A stretch of 64,000 nt of DNA from Phytophthora colocasiae (taxonomy: Eukaryota > Oomycota > Peronosporomycetes > Peronosporales > Peronosporaceae), in NCBI GenBank assembly GCA_018806915.1, contig JAGKQI010000073.1:744001-808000 (forward strand), written 5' to 3'. A program made the translations under genes and the position numbers. The notes under the pieces were generated by a model. That model did not search any database and was not told where the DNA came from. It saw only the letters and a list, made by a program, of their open reading frames with translations. Positions within the stretch are counted from its first letter, which is position 1, and each line of letters starts with the position of its first letter. Below, piece after piece: positions 1 to 12,398 of the stretch.

Positions 1-936
1 CATTTCTCCAGCGTTCCAACGTCCCAATCGTCAAAATGTGTAATTCTGTTGCTCATAATTCAACCGTCCTAAACCCAATCCTCTGGCGGTATGAGTCTTC
101 GCTTTGAATGTAGACCAAGAACCTTGAAAGCTTTAAATGTAGTATCGTACTGCGCTCGGTATGTCATGGCGTTTGTAGCGTTCTTCCAAGATTTCAGATC
201 TTTAAAATTGTTCCACAGTGCAGGGTCTAAAAAAAAGTTTGGAGATTCTTCCGCTTCAACACACCATCGATAGAATAAGTAGGACCCTAGTAGTCCGATG
301 GGGTAAATCTCAACATTAAAGTGTCTAATGCACGATCTGAATTCACGCCAATCATACTGATTAGTCTTTCCTATTCAAGTAACATGACAAGTGTGCGGCA
401 ATCCGCGAAACCTTCATGCTCAGGCTCTACGCTGAACAAATCCGATAGGTCTAAATTGCGCGCAGACTATCCTCGTAACAAACGACACAAGAAATGGCTC
501 ATGCGGTTGCGTAAGTATTGTGATCCATGTAGTAGCGAGAGATGGCGATGAGATCCGCAGTTGTACCATGTCCGTCCAACAACAAACTCACACCTCGATC
601 TACATATTCAGCCTTGTTTTTTTTAAGTTTCTCGCGTTTTAGAGACGGCAGTAGCGCCTTGATCAAACTCAGAGATTGAGTTCGCCGTTGACACGCCAAC
701 CGTACGAGCCAAGTTCTTTAAGCAAACTTCCCGATCAAGAACTTCCTCAGTAAGAAACAGGTACATTTATACTGCTGTAAGTTGATATCGCGTAGCCTAT
801 CGATCACACCAGGTTTTAAATTCCCTTTGCTTGGATGCATACGCACTCGTCGTGTTAGCAGATTCTGCCCCACAACAGAGATCTATTATTGCATTTGTGC
901 TCTCATATAACTCAACTTGCAATCCATATGGCTCCA
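1..936 (-). pseudogene. Decayed Crypton-like tyrosine recombinase (Ndc10-like) gene, runs off left edge
   Basis: Reading the minus strand from an ATG at 934-936, conceptual translation gives an N-terminal segment with NTTSAYASKQREFKTWCD, the SAM-like core-binding start of oomycete Crypton/Ndc10-type recombinases. It then gives, in shifting frames, GVSLLLDGHGTTADLIAISR (about 510-600), DLSDLFSVEPEHEG, a block with YLFYRWCVEAEESPNF and MTYRAQYDTTFKAFKVLGL (about 90-290), and finally RLGRWNAGEM near position 1, resembling the recombinase C-terminal region. Stops and frame changes interrupt it repeatedly, so it cannot encode a working protein. The family call rests on remembered similarity of these blocks to oomycete Crypton proteins, not on a search. 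Its 5' end lies about 130 bp from the first unit of the tRNA array. Confidence 0.6.
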
Positions 937-1469
937 TTTCGTTACTTCTGTAGAAGTCATTGTTACTTTTCAACCAACGTGCGATCTACATGAGCATACT
1001 AACGAGAGGACGCCGTCCAGCAGTCAAGTTTAGAAACTTCTACTCTAGAAACGTAGCCACTCCCTATCGCGTTCGCGCGCACACCCGAGACAGACAATTC
1101 ACACCCGCAGCACCCTTTTCAAACACCAGATATCATCCCCCCCACTCTCAGATTCTCACCACGCCTCACCATCAATTCCGAGCCTCTACGCATCACGCGG
1201 CTGCTCCAAAACGAGACCAGGACGCCCACAGATGCTGGACATGTCTGTGACCCTCGCTCGGGTCATCTGTATGTTGACTACACTCTGAACACAGACACTA
1301 CCTGTTCCGTCGGTCCACCGCGGCGGGGATCGATCTGACTACGAATTCGGGCGGTCTGTTGGGTTTACCGTAGCGCGGGCGGCCTACATGGATGCGATAA
1401 AAGCATATGTTAGCGCGAATAACGGTGAAACACGACTCTTGCAGGGTTGAAAGGCGCGCGGGCAAAAGA

Positions 1470-1541
1470 TAGCACTTGTTGGTCTCGATCCAACGACCTT
1501 TGGGTTATGAGCCCAACACGCTTCCTCTGCGCCAAAGTGCT
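1470..1541 (-). tRNA. tRNA-iMet: initiator tRNA-Met (CAT), copy 1
   Basis: The minus strand folds as a perfect cloverleaf: acceptor AGCACTT/AAGTGCT, D stem GCGC/GCGT, anticodon stem TTGGG/CCCAA with loop CTCATAA (anticodon CAT), T stem GTTGG/CCAAC with loop ATCGAGA, and discriminator A. The eukaryotic initiator hallmarks are present: A1:U72, three consecutive G:C pairs at the base of the anticodon stem, and A54/A60 in place of the TPsiC pattern. The internal B box reads GGATCGAGACC. CCA is not encoded, as expected for a nuclear gene. It would start translation. A Pol III terminator TTTT follows the 3' end by two bases. Spacer haplotype upstream: long GC tract, CCCGAG, C7. Confidence 0.96.
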
Positions 1542-2013
1542 AGCTCACACATACTCACAACCAATGCCACACAAAAACGCGCAAAATACAATGGATCGCC
1601 AACACACACTATCGCGTGCGCGCGCACACCCGAGACAGACAATTCACACCCGCAGCACCCTTTTCAAACACCAGATATCATCCCCCCCACTCTCAGATTC
1701 TCACCACGCCTCACCATCAATTCCGAGCCTCTACGCATCACGCGGCTGCTCCAAAACGAGACCAGGACGCCCACAGATGCTGGACATGTCTGTGACCCTC
1801 GCTCGGGTCATCTGTATGTTGACTACACTCTGAACACAGACACTACCTGTTCCGTCGGTCCACCGCGGCGGGGATCGATCTGACTACGAATTCGGGCGGT
1901 CTGTTGGGTTTACCGTAGCGCGGGCGGCCTACATGGATGCGATAAAAGCATATGTTAGCGCGAATAACGGTGAAACACGACTCTTGCAGGGTTGAAAGGC
2001 GCGCGGGCAAAGA

Positions 2014-2085
2014 TAGCACTTGTTGGTCTCGATCCAACGACCTTTGGGTTATGAGCCCAACACGCTTCCTCTGCGCCAAAGTGCT
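2014..2085 (-). tRNA. tRNA-iMet: initiator tRNA-Met (CAT), copy 2
   Basis: Identical to copy 1. Terminator shortened to TTT. Spacer: short GC tract, CCCGAG, C5. Confidence 0.94.
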
Positions 2086-2553
2086 AGCTCACACATACTC
2101 ACAACCAATGCCACACAAAAACGCGCAAAATACAATGGATCGCCAACACACACTATCGCGTGCGCGCACACCCGAGACAGACAATTCACACCCGCAGCAC
2201 CCTTTTCAAACACCAGATATCATCCCCCACTCTCAGATTCTCACCACGCCTCACCATCAATTCCGAGCCTCTACGCATCACGCGGCTGCTCCAAAACGAG
2301 ACCAGGACGCCCACAGATGCTGGACATGTCTGTGACCCTCGCTCGGGTCATCTGTATGTTGACTACACTCTGAACACAGACACTACCTGTTCCGTCGGTC
2401 CACCGCGGCGGGGATCGATCTGACTACGAATTCGGGCGGTCTGTTGGGTTTACCGTAGCGCGGGCGGCCTACATGGATGCGATAAAAGCATATGTTAGCG
2501 CGAATAACGGTGAAACACGACTCTTGCAGGGTTGAAAGGCGCGCGGGCAAAGA

Positions 2554-2625
2554 TAGCACTTGTTGGTCTCGATCCAACGACCTTTGGGTTATGAGCCCAA
2601 CACGCTTCCTCTGCGCCAAAGTGCT
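2554..2625 (-). tRNA. tRNA-iMet: initiator tRNA-Met (CAT), copy 3
   Basis: Intact. Terminator TTT. Spacer: long GC tract, CCCGAG, C7. Confidence 0.94.
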
Positions 2626-3098
2626 AGCTCACACATACTCACAACCAATGCCACACAAAAACGCGCAAAATACAATGGATCGCCAACACACACTATCGCG
2701 TGCGCGCGCACACCCGAGACAGACAATTCACACCCGCAGCACCCTTTTCAAACACCAGATATCATCCCCCCCACTCTCAGATTCTCACCACGCCTCACCA
2801 TCAATTCCGAGCCTCTACGCATCACGCGGCTGCTCCAAAACGAGACCAGGACGCCCACAGATGCTGGACATGTCTGTGACCCTCGCTCGGGTCATCTGTA
2901 TGTTGACTACACTCTGAACACAGACACTACCTGTTCCGTCGGTCCACCGCGGCGGGGATCGATCTGACTACGAATTCGGGCGGTCTGTTGGGTTTACCGT
3001 AGCGCGGGCGGCCTACATGGATGCGATAAAAGCATATGTTAGCGCGAATAACGGTGAAACACGACTCTTGCAGGGTTGAAAGGCGCGCGGGCAAAAGA

Positions 3099-3170
3099 TA
3101 GCACTTGTTGGTCTCGATCCAACGACCTTTGGGTTATGAGCCCAACACGCTTCCTCTGCGCCAAAGTGCT
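3099..3170 (-). tRNA. tRNA-iMet: initiator tRNA-Met (CAT), copy 4
   Basis: Intact. Terminator TTTT. Spacer: long GC tract, CCCGAG, C7. Confidence 0.95.
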
Positions 3171-3643
3171 AGCTCACACATACTCACAACCAATGCCACA
3201 CAAAAACGCGCAAAATACAATGGATCGCCAACACACACTATCGCGTGCGCGCGCACACCCGAGACAGACAATTCACACCCGCAGCACCCTTTTCAAACAC
3301 CAGATATCATCCCCCCCACTCTCAGATTCTCACCACGCCTCACCATCAATTCCGAGCCTCTACGCATCACGCGGCTGCTCCAAAACGAGACCAGGACGCC
3401 CACAGATGCTGGACATGTCTGTGACCCTCGCTCGGGTCATCTGTATGTTGACTACACTCTGAACACAGACACTACCTGTTCCGTCGGTCCACCGCGGCGG
3501 GGATCGATCTGACTACGAATTCGGGCGGTCTGTTGGGTTTACCGTAGCGCGGGCGGCCTACATGGATGCGATAAAAGCATATGTTAGCGCGAATAACGGT
3601 GAAACACGACTCTTGCAGGGTTGAAAGGCGCGCGGGCAAAAGA

Positions 3644-3715
3644 TAGCACTTGTTGGTCTCGATCCAACGACCTTTGGGTTATGAGCCCAACACGCTTCCT
3701 CTGCGCCAAAGTGCT
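3644..3715 (-). tRNA. tRNA-iMet: initiator tRNA-Met (CAT), copy 5
   Basis: Intact. Terminator TTTT. Spacer: short GC tract, CCCGAG, C4. Confidence 0.95.
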
Positions 3716-4183
3716 AGCTCACACATACTCACAACCAATGCCACACAAAAACGCGCAAAATACAATGGATCGCCAACACACACTATCGCGTGCGCGCACA
3801 CCCGAGACAGACAATTCACACCCGCAGCACCCTTTTCAAACACCAGATATCATCCCCACTCTCAGATTCTCACCACGCCTCACCATCAATTCCGAGCCTC
3901 TACGCATCACGCGGCTGCTCCAAAACGAGACCAGGACGCCCACAGATGCTGGACATGTCTGTGACCCTCGCTCGGGTCATCTGTATGTTGACTACACTCT
4001 GAACACAGACACTACCTGTTCCGTCGGTCCACCGCGGCGGGGATCGATCTGACTACGAATTCGGGCGGTCTGTTGGGTTTACCGTAGCGCGGGCGGCCTA
4101 CATGGATGCGATAAAAGCATATGTTAGCGCGAATAACGGTGAAACACGACTCTTGCAGGGTTGAAAGGCGCGCGGGCAAAAGA

Positions 4184-4255
4184 TAGCACTTGTTGGTCTC
4201 GATCCAACGACCTTTGGGTTATGAGCCCAACACGCTTCCTCTGCGCCAAAGTGCT
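4184..4255 (-). tRNA. tRNA-iMet: initiator tRNA-Met (CAT), copy 6
   Basis: Intact. Terminator TTTT. Spacer: long GC tract, CCCGAG, C7. Confidence 0.95.
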
Positions 4256-4728
4256 AGCTCACACATACTCACAACCAATGCCACACAAAAACGCGCAAAA
4301 TACAATGGATCGCCAACACACACTATCGCGTGCGCGCGCACACCCGAGACAGACAATTCACACCCGCAGCACCCTTTTCAAACACCAGATATCATCCCCC
4401 CCACTCTCAGATTCTCACCACGCCTCACCATCAATTCCGAGCCTCTACGCATCACGCGGCTGCTCCAAAACGAGACCAGGACGCCCACAGATGCTGGACA
4501 TGTCTGTGACCCTCGCTCGGGTCATCTGTATGTTGACTACACTCTGAACACAGACACTACCTGTTCCGTCGGTCCACCGCGGCGGGGATCGATCTGACTA
4601 CGAATTCGGGCGGTCTGTTGGGTTTACCGTAGCGCGGGCGGCCTACATGGATGCGATAAAAGCATATGTTAGCGCGAATAACGGTGAAACACGACTCTTG
4701 CAGGGTTGAAAGGCGCGCGGGCAAAAGA

Positions 4729-4800
4729 TAGCACTTGTTGGTCTCGATCCAACGACCTTTGGGTTATGAGCCCAACACGCTTCCTCTGCGCCAAAGTGCT
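4729..4800 (-). tRNA. tRNA-iMet: initiator tRNA-Met (CAT), copy 7
   Basis: Intact. Terminator TTTT. Spacer: long GC tract, CCCGAG, C5. Confidence 0.95.
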
Positions 4801-5270
4801 AGCTCACACATACTCACAACCAATGCCACACAAAAACGCGCAAAATACAATGGATCGCCAACACACACTATCGCGTGCGCGCGCACACCCGAGACAGACA
4901 ATTCACACCCGCAGCACCCTTTTCAAACACCAGATATCATCCCCCACTCTCAGATTCTCACCACGCCTCACCATCAATTCCGAGCCTCTACGCATCACGC
5001 GGCTGCTCCAAAACGAGACCAGGACGCCCACAGATGCTGGACATGTCTGTGACCCTCGCTCGGGTCATCTGTATGTTGACTACACTCTGAACACAGACAC
5101 TACCTGTTCCGTCGGTCCACCGCGGCGGGGATCGATCTGACTACGAATTCGGGCGGTCTGTTGGGTTTACCGTAGCGCGGGCGGCCTACATGGATGCGAT
5201 AAAAGCATATGTTAGCGCGAATAACGGTGAAACACGACTCTTGCAGGGTTGAAAGGCGCGCGGGCAAAGA

Positions 5271-5342
5271 TAGCACTTGTTGGTCTCGATCCAACGACCT
5301 TTGGGTTATGAGCCCAACACGCTTCCTCTGCGCCAAAGTGCT
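5271..5342 (-). tRNA. tRNA-iMet: initiator tRNA-Met (CAT), copy 8
   Basis: Intact. Terminator TTT. Spacer: long GC tract, CCGAG, C5. Confidence 0.94.
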
Positions 5343-5811
5343 AGCTCACACATACTCACAACCAATGCCACACAAAAACGCGCAAAATACAATGGATCGC
5401 CAACACACACTATCGCGTGCGCGCGCACACCGAGACAGACAATTCACACCCGCAGCACCCTTTTCAAACACCAGATATCATCCCCCACTCTCAGATTCTC
5501 ACCACGCCTCACCATCAATTCCGAGCCTCTACGCATCACGCGGCTGCTCCAAAACGAGACCAGGACGCCCACAGATGCTGGACATGTCTGTGACCCTCGC
5601 TCGGGTCATCTGTATGTTGACTACACTCTGAACACAGACACTACCTGTTCCGTCGGTCCACCGCGGCGGGGATCGATCTGACTACGAATTCGGGCGGTCT
5701 GTTGGGTTTACCGTAGCGCGGGCGGCCTACATGGATGCGATAAAAGCATATGTTAGCGCGAATAACGGTGAAACACGACTCTTGCAGGGTTGAAAGGCGC
5801 GCGGGCAAAGA

Positions 5812-5883
5812 TAGCACTTGTTGGTCTCGATCCAACGACCTTTGGGTTATGAGCCCAACACGCTTCCTCTGCGCCAAAGTGCT
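5812..5883 (-). tRNA. tRNA-iMet: initiator tRNA-Met (CAT), copy 9
   Basis: Intact. Terminator TTT. Spacer: long GC tract, CCCGAG, C4. Confidence 0.94.
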
Positions 5884-6353
5884 AGCTCACACATACTCAC
5901 AACCAATGCCACACAAAAACGCGCAAAATACAATGGATCGCCAACACACACTATCGCGTGCGCGCGCACACCCGAGACAGACAATTCACACCCGCAGCAC
6001 CCTTTTCAAACACCAGATATCATCCCCACTCTCAGATTCTCACCACGCCTCACCATCAATTCCGAGCCTCTACGCATCACGCGGCTGCTCCAAAACGAGA
6101 CCAGGACGCCCACAGATGCTGGACATGTCTGTGACCCTCGCTCGGGTCATCTGTATGTTGACTACACTCTGAACACAGACACTACCTGTTCCGTCGGTCC
6201 ACCGCGGCGGGGATCGATCTGACTACGAATTCGGGCGGTCTGTTGGGTTTACCGTAGCGCGGGCGGCCTACATGGATGCGATAAAAGCATATGTTAGCGC
6301 GAATAACGGTGAAACACGACTCTTGCAGGGTTGAAAGGCGCGCGGGCAAAAGA

Positions 6354-6425
6354 TAGCACTTGTTGGTCTCGATCCAACGACCTTTGGGTTATGAGCCCAA
6401 CACGCTTCCTCTGCGCCAAAGTGCT
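6354..6425 (-). tRNA. tRNA-iMet: initiator tRNA-Met (CAT), copy 10
   Basis: Intact. Terminator TTTT. Spacer: long GC tract, CCCGAG, C4. Confidence 0.95.
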
Positions 6426-6894
6426 AGCTCACACATACTCACAACCAATGCCACACAAAAACGCGCAAAATACAATGGATCGCCAACACACACTATCGCG
6501 TGCGCGCGCACACCCGAGACAGACAATTCACACCCGCAGCACCCTTTTCAAACACCAGATATCATCCCCACTCTCAGATTCTCACCACGCCTCACCATCA
6601 ATTCCGAGCCTCTACGCATCACGCGGCTGCTCCAAAACGAGACCAGGACGCCCACAGATGCTGGACATGTCTGTGACCCTCGCTCGGGTCATCTGTATGT
6701 TGACTACACTCTGAACACAGACACTACCTGTTCCGTCGGTCCACCGCGGCGGGGATCGATCTGACTACGAATTCGGGCGGTCTGTTGGGTTTACCGTAGC
6801 GCGGGCGGCCTACATGGATGCGATAAAAGCATATGTTAGCGCGAATAACGGTGAAACACGACTCTTGCAGGGTTGAAAGGCGCGCGGGCAAAGA

Positions 6895-6966
6895 TAGCAC
6901 TTGTTGGTCTCGATCCAACGACCTTTGGGTTATGAGCCCAACACGCTTCCTCTGCGCCAAAGTGCT
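6895..6966 (-). tRNA. tRNA-iMet: initiator tRNA-Met (CAT), copy 11
   Basis: Intact. Terminator TTT. Spacer: long GC tract, CCGAG, C7. Confidence 0.94.
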
Positions 6967-7438
6967 AGCTCACACATACTCACAACCAATGCCACACAAA
7001 AACGCGCAAAATACAATGGATCGCCAACACACACTATCGCGTGCGCGCGCACACCGAGACAGACAATTCACACCCGCAGCACCCTTTTCAAACACCAGAT
7101 ATCATCCCCCCCACTCTCAGATTCTCACCACGCCTCACCATCAATTCCGAGCCTCTACGCATCACGCGGCTGCTCCAAAACGAGACCAGGACGCCCACAG
7201 ATGCTGGACATGTCTGTGACCCTCGCTCGGGTCATCTGTATGTTGACTACACTCTGAACACAGACACTACCTGTTCCGTCGGTCCACCGCGGCGGGGATC
7301 GATCTGACTACGAATTCGGGCGGTCTGTTGGGTTTACCGTAGCGCGGGCGGCCTACATGGATGCGATAAAAGCATATGTTAGCGCGAATAACGGTGAAAC
7401 ACGACTCTTGCAGGGTTGAAAGGCGCGCGGGCAAAAGA

Positions 7439-7510
7439 TAGCACTTGTTGGTCTCGATCCAACGACCTTTGGGTTATGAGCCCAACACGCTTCCTCTGCG
7501 CCAAAGTGCT
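7439..7510 (-). tRNA. tRNA-iMet: initiator tRNA-Met (CAT), copy 12
   Basis: Intact. Terminator TTTT. Spacer: long GC tract, CCCGAG, C7. Confidence 0.95.
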
Positions 7511-7983
7511 AGCTCACACATACTCACAACCAATGCCACACAAAAACGCGCAAAATACAATGGATCGCCAACACACACTATCGCGTGCGCGCGCACACCC
7601 GAGACAGACAATTCACACCCGCAGCACCCTTTTCAAACACCAGATATCATCCCCCCCACTCTCAGATTCTCACCACGCCTCACCATCAATTCCGAGCCTC
7701 TACGCATCACGCGGCTGCTCCAAAACGAGACCAGGACGCCCACAGATGCTGGACATGTCTGTGACCCTCGCTCGGGTCATCTGTATGTTGACTACACTCT
7801 GAACACAGACACTACCTGTTCCGTCGGTCCACCGCGGCGGGGATCGATCTGACTACGAATTCGGGCGGTCTGTTGGGTTTACCGTAGCGCGGGCGGCCTA
7901 CATGGATGCGATAAAAGCATATGTTAGCGCGAATAACGGTGAAACACGACTCTTGCAGGGTTGAAAGGCGCGCGGGCAAAAGA

Positions 7984-8055
7984 TAGCACTTGTTGGTCTC
8001 GATCCAACGACCTTTGGGTTATGAGCCCAACACGCTTCCTCTGCGCCAAAGTGCT
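7984..8055 (-). tRNA. tRNA-iMet: initiator tRNA-Met (CAT), copy 13
   Basis: Intact. Terminator TTTT. Spacer: long GC tract, CCCGAG, C7; same haplotype as copy 12 next to it. Confidence 0.95.
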
Positions 8056-8527
8056 AGCTCACACATACTCACAACCAATGCCACACAAAAACGCGCAAAA
8101 TACAATGGATCGCCAACACACACTATCGCGTGCGCGCGCACACCCGAGACAGACAATTCACACCCGCAGCACCCTTTTCAAACACCAGATATCATCCCCC
8201 CCACTCTCAGATTCTCACCACGCCTCACCATCAATTCCGAGCCTCTACGCATCACGCGGCTGCTCCAAAACGAGACCAGGACGCCCACAGATGCTGGACA
8301 TGTCTGTGACCCTCGCTCGGGTCATCTGTATGTTGACTACACTCTGAACACAGACACTACCTGTTCCGTCGGTCCACCGCGGCGGGGATCGATCTGACTA
8401 CGAATTCGGGCGGTCTGTTGGGTTTACCGTAGCGCGGGCGGCCTACATGGATGCGATAAAAGCATATGTTAGCGCGAATAACGGTGAAACACGACTCTTG
8501 CAGGGTTGAAAGGCGCGCGGGCAAAGA

Positions 8528-8599
8528 TAGCACTTGTTGGTCTCGATCCAACGACCTTTGGGTTATGAGCCCAACACGCTTCCTCTGCGCCAAAGTGCT
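8528..8599 (-). tRNA. tRNA-iMet: initiator tRNA-Met (CAT), copy 14
   Basis: Intact. Terminator TTT. Spacer: long GC tract, CCGAG, C7; same haplotype as copy 11. Confidence 0.94.
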
Positions 8600-9071
8600 A
8601 GCTCACACATACTCACAACCAATGCCACACAAAAACGCGCAAAATACAATGGATCGCCAACACACACTATCGCGTGCGCGCGCACACCGAGACAGACAAT
8701 TCACACCCGCAGCACCCTTTTCAAACACCAGATATCATCCCCCCCACTCTCAGATTCTCACCACGCCTCACCATCAATTCCGAGCCTCTACGCATCACGC
8801 GGCTGCTCCAAAACGAGACCAGGACGCCCACAGATGCTGGACATGTCTGTGACCCTCGCTCGGGTCATCTGTATGTTGACTACACTCTGAACACAGACAC
8901 TACCTGTTCCGTCGGTCCACCGCGGCGGGGATCGATCTGACTACGAATTCGGGCGGTCTGTTGGGTTTACCGTAGCGCGGGCGGCCTACATGGATGCGAT
9001 AAAAGCATATGTTAGCGCGAATAACGGTGAAACACGACTCTTGCAGGGTTGAAAGGCGCGCGGGCAAAAGA

Positions 9072-9143
9072 TAGCACTTGTTGGTCTCGATCCAACGACC
9101 TTTGGGTTATGAGCCCAACACGCTTCCTCTGCGCCAAAGTGCT
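9072..9143 (-). tRNA. tRNA-iMet: initiator tRNA-Met (CAT), copy 15
   Basis: Intact. Terminator TTTT. Spacer: short GC tract, CCCGAG, C7. Confidence 0.95.
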
Positions 9144-9613
9144 AGCTCACACATACTCACAACCAATGCCACACAAAAACGCGCAAAATACAATGGATCG
9201 CCAACACACACTATCGCGTGCGCGCACACCCGAGACAGACAATTCACACCCGCAGCACCCTTTTCAAACACCAGATATCATCCCCCCCACTCTCAGATTC
9301 TCACCACGCCTCACCATCAATTCCGAGCCTCTACGCATCACGCGGCTGCTCCAAAACGAGACCAGGACGCCCACAGATGCTGGACATGTCTGTGACCCTC
9401 GCTCGGGTCATCTGTATGTTGACTACACTCTGAACACAGACACTACCTGTTCCGTCGGTCCACCGCGGCGGGGATCGATCTGACTACGAATTCGGGCGGT
9501 CTGTTGGGTTTACCGTAGCGCGGGCGGCCTACATGGATGCGATAAAAGCATATGTTAGCGCGAATAACGGTGAAACACGACTCTTGCAGGGTTGAAAGGC
9601 GCGCGGGCAAAGA

Positions 9614-9685
9614 TAGCACTTGTTGGTCTCGATCCAACGACCTTTGGGTTATGAGCCCAACACGCTTCCTCTGCGCCAAAGTGCT
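9614..9685 (-). tRNA. tRNA-iMet: initiator tRNA-Met (CAT), copy 16
   Basis: Intact. Terminator TTT. Spacer: long GC tract, CCCGAG, C7. Confidence 0.94.
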
Positions 9686-10158
9686 AGCTCACACATACTC
9701 ACAACCAATGCCACACAAAAACGCGCAAAATACAATGGATCGCCAACACACACTATCGCGTGCGCGCGCACACCCGAGACAGACAATTCACACCCGCAGC
9801 ACCCTTTTCAAACACCAGATATCATCCCCCCCACTCTCAGATTCTCACCACGCCTCACCATCAATTCCGAGCCTCTACGCATCACGCGGCTGCTCCAAAA
9901 CGAGACCAGGACGCCCACAGATGCTGGACATGTCTGTGACCCTCGCTCGGGTCATCTGTATGTTGACTACACTCTGAACACAGACACTACCTGTTCCGTC
10001 GGTCCACCGCGGCGGGGATCGATCTGACTACGAATTCGGGCGGTCTGTTGGGTTTACCGTAGCGCGGGCGGCCTACATGGATGCGATAAAAGCATATGTT
10101 AGCGCGAATAACGGTGAAACACGACTCTTGCAGGGTTGAAAGGCGCGCGGGCAAAAGA

Positions 10159-10230
10159 TAGCACTTGTTGGTCTCGATCCAACGACCTTTGGGTTATGAG
10201 CCCAACACGCTTCCTCTGCGCCAAAGTGCT
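10159..10230 (-). tRNA. tRNA-iMet: initiator tRNA-Met (CAT), copy 17
   Basis: Intact. Terminator TTTT. Spacer: short GC tract, CCCGAG, C4; same haplotype as copy 5. Confidence 0.95.
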
Positions 10231-10697
10231 AGCTCACACATACTCACAACCAATGCCACACAAAAACGCGCAAAATACAATGGATCGCCAACACACACTA
10301 TCGCGTGCGCGCACACCCGAGACAGACAATTCACACCCGCAGCACCCTTTTCAAACACCAGATATCATCCCCACTCTCAGATTCTCACCACGCCTCACCA
10401 TCAATTCCGAGCCTCTACGCATCACGCGGCTGCTCCAAAACGAGACCAGGACGCCCACAGATGCTGGACATGTCTGTGACCCTCGCTCGGGTCATCTGTA
10501 TGTTGACTACACTCTGAACACAGACACTACCTGTTCCGTCGGTCCACCGCGGCGGGGATCGATCTGACTACGAATTCGGGCGGTCTGTTGGGTTTACCGT
10601 AGCGCGGGCGGCCTACATGGATGCGATAAAAGCATATGTTAGCGCGAATAACGGTGAAACACGACTCTTGCAGGGTTGAAAGGCGCGCGGGCAAAGA

Positions 10698-10769
10698 TAG
10701 CACTTGTTGGTCTCGATCCAACGACCTTTGGGTTATGAGCCCAACACGCTTCCTCTGCGCCAAAGTGCT
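10698..10769 (-). tRNA. tRNA-iMet: initiator tRNA-Met (CAT), copy 18
   Basis: Intact. Terminator TTT. Spacer: long GC tract, CCGAG, C7. Confidence 0.94.
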
Positions 10770-11240
10770 AGCTCACACATACTCACAACCAATGCCACAC
10801 AAAAACGCGCAAAATACAATGGATCGCCAACACACACTATCGCGTGCGCGCGCACACCGAGACAGACAATTCACACCCGCAGCACCCTTTTCAAACACCA
10901 GATATCATCCCCCCCACTCTCAGATTCTCACCACGCCTCACCATCAATTCCGAGCCTCTACGCATCACGCGGCTGCTCCAAAACGAGACCAGGACGCCCA
11001 CAGATGCTGGACATGTCTGTGACCCTCGCTCGGGTCATCTGTATGTTGACTACACTCTGAACACAGACACTACCTGTTCCGTCGGTCCACCGCGGCGGGG
11101 ATCGATCTGACTACGAATTCGGGCGGTCTGTTGGGTTTACCGTAGCGCGGGCGGCCTACATGGATGCGATAAAAGCATATGTTAGCGCGAATAACGGTGA
11201 AACACGACTCTTGCAGGGTTGAAAGGCGCGCGGGCAAAGA

Positions 11241-11312
11241 TAGCACTTGTTGGTCTCGATCCAACGACCTTTGGGTTATGAGCCCAACACGCTTCCTCTG
11301 CGCCAAAGTGCT
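11241..11312 (-). tRNA. tRNA-iMet: initiator tRNA-Met (CAT), copy 19
   Basis: Intact. Terminator TTT. Spacer: long GC tract, CCCGAG, C4 with one C>A change at about 11454. Confidence 0.94.
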
Positions 11313-11781
11313 AGCTCACACATACTCACAACCAATGCCACACAAAAACGCGCAAAATACAATGGATCGCCAACACACACTATCGCGTGCGCGCGCACAC
11401 CCGAGACAGACAATTCACACCCGCAGCACCCTTTTCAAACACCAGATATCATCACCACTCTCAGATTCTCACCACGCCTCACCATCAATTCCGAGCCTCT
11501 ACGCATCACGCGGCTGCTCCAAAACGAGACCAGGACGCCCACAGATGCTGGACATGTCTGTGACCCTCGCTCGGGTCATCTGTATGTTGACTACACTCTG
11601 AACACAGACACTACCTGTTCCGTCGGTCCACCGCGGCGGGGATCGATCTGACTACGAATTCGGGCGGTCTGTTGGGTTTACCGTAGCGCGGGCGGCCTAC
11701 ATGGATGCGATAAAAGCATATGTTAGCGCGAATAACGGTGAAACACGACTCTTGCAGGGTTGAAAGGCGCGCGGGCAAAGA

Positions 11782-11853
11782 TAGCACTTGTTGGTCTCGA
11801 TCCAACGACCTTTGGGTTATGAGCCCAACACGCTTCCTCTGCGCCAAAGTGCT
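11782..11853 (-). tRNA. tRNA-iMet: initiator tRNA-Met (CAT), copy 20
   Basis: Intact. Terminator TTT. Spacer: long GC tract, CCCGAG, C7. Confidence 0.94.
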
Positions 11854-12326
11854 AGCTCACACATACTCACAACCAATGCCACACAAAAACGCGCAAAATA
11901 CAATGGATCGCCAACACACACTATCGCGTGCGCGCGCACACCCGAGACAGACAATTCACACCCGCAGCACCCTTTTCAAACACCAGATATCATCCCCCCC
12001 ACTCTCAGATTCTCACCACGCCTCACCATCAATTCCGAGCCTCTACGCATCACGCGGCTGCTCCAAAACGAGACCAGGACGCCCACAGATGCTGGACATG
12101 TCTGTGACCCTCGCTCGGGTCATCTGTATGTTGACTACACTCTGAACACAGACACTACCTGTTCCGTCGGTCCACCGCGGCGGGGATCGATCTGACTACG
12201 AATTCGGGCGGTCTGTTGGGTTTACCGTAGCGCGGGCGGCCTACATGGATGCGATAAAAGCATATGTTAGCGCGAATAACGGTGAAACACGACTCTTGCA
12301 GGGTTGAAAGGCGCGCGGGCAAAACA

Positions 12327-12398
12327 GAGCACTTGTTGGTCTCGATCCAACGCCCGTTGTGTTATGATCCCAACACGGTTCCTCTGCGCCAATGTGCT
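12327..12398 (-). pseudogene. Degenerate initiator tRNA-Met copy 21
   Basis: Compared with its neighbours this copy has an A6:A67 mismatch in the acceptor stem, a C13:C22 mismatch in the D stem, a G30:A40 mismatch that destroys the three-G:C anticodon-stem hallmark, changes in the variable region and discriminator C instead of A. The anticodon CAT and T arm remain. Five stem/discriminator defects in one 72-nt gene make a working initiator unlikely. The changes continue into the 5' flank as far as about 12468, then the unit returns exactly to consensus. Terminator TTTT is kept. Confidence 0.85.
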
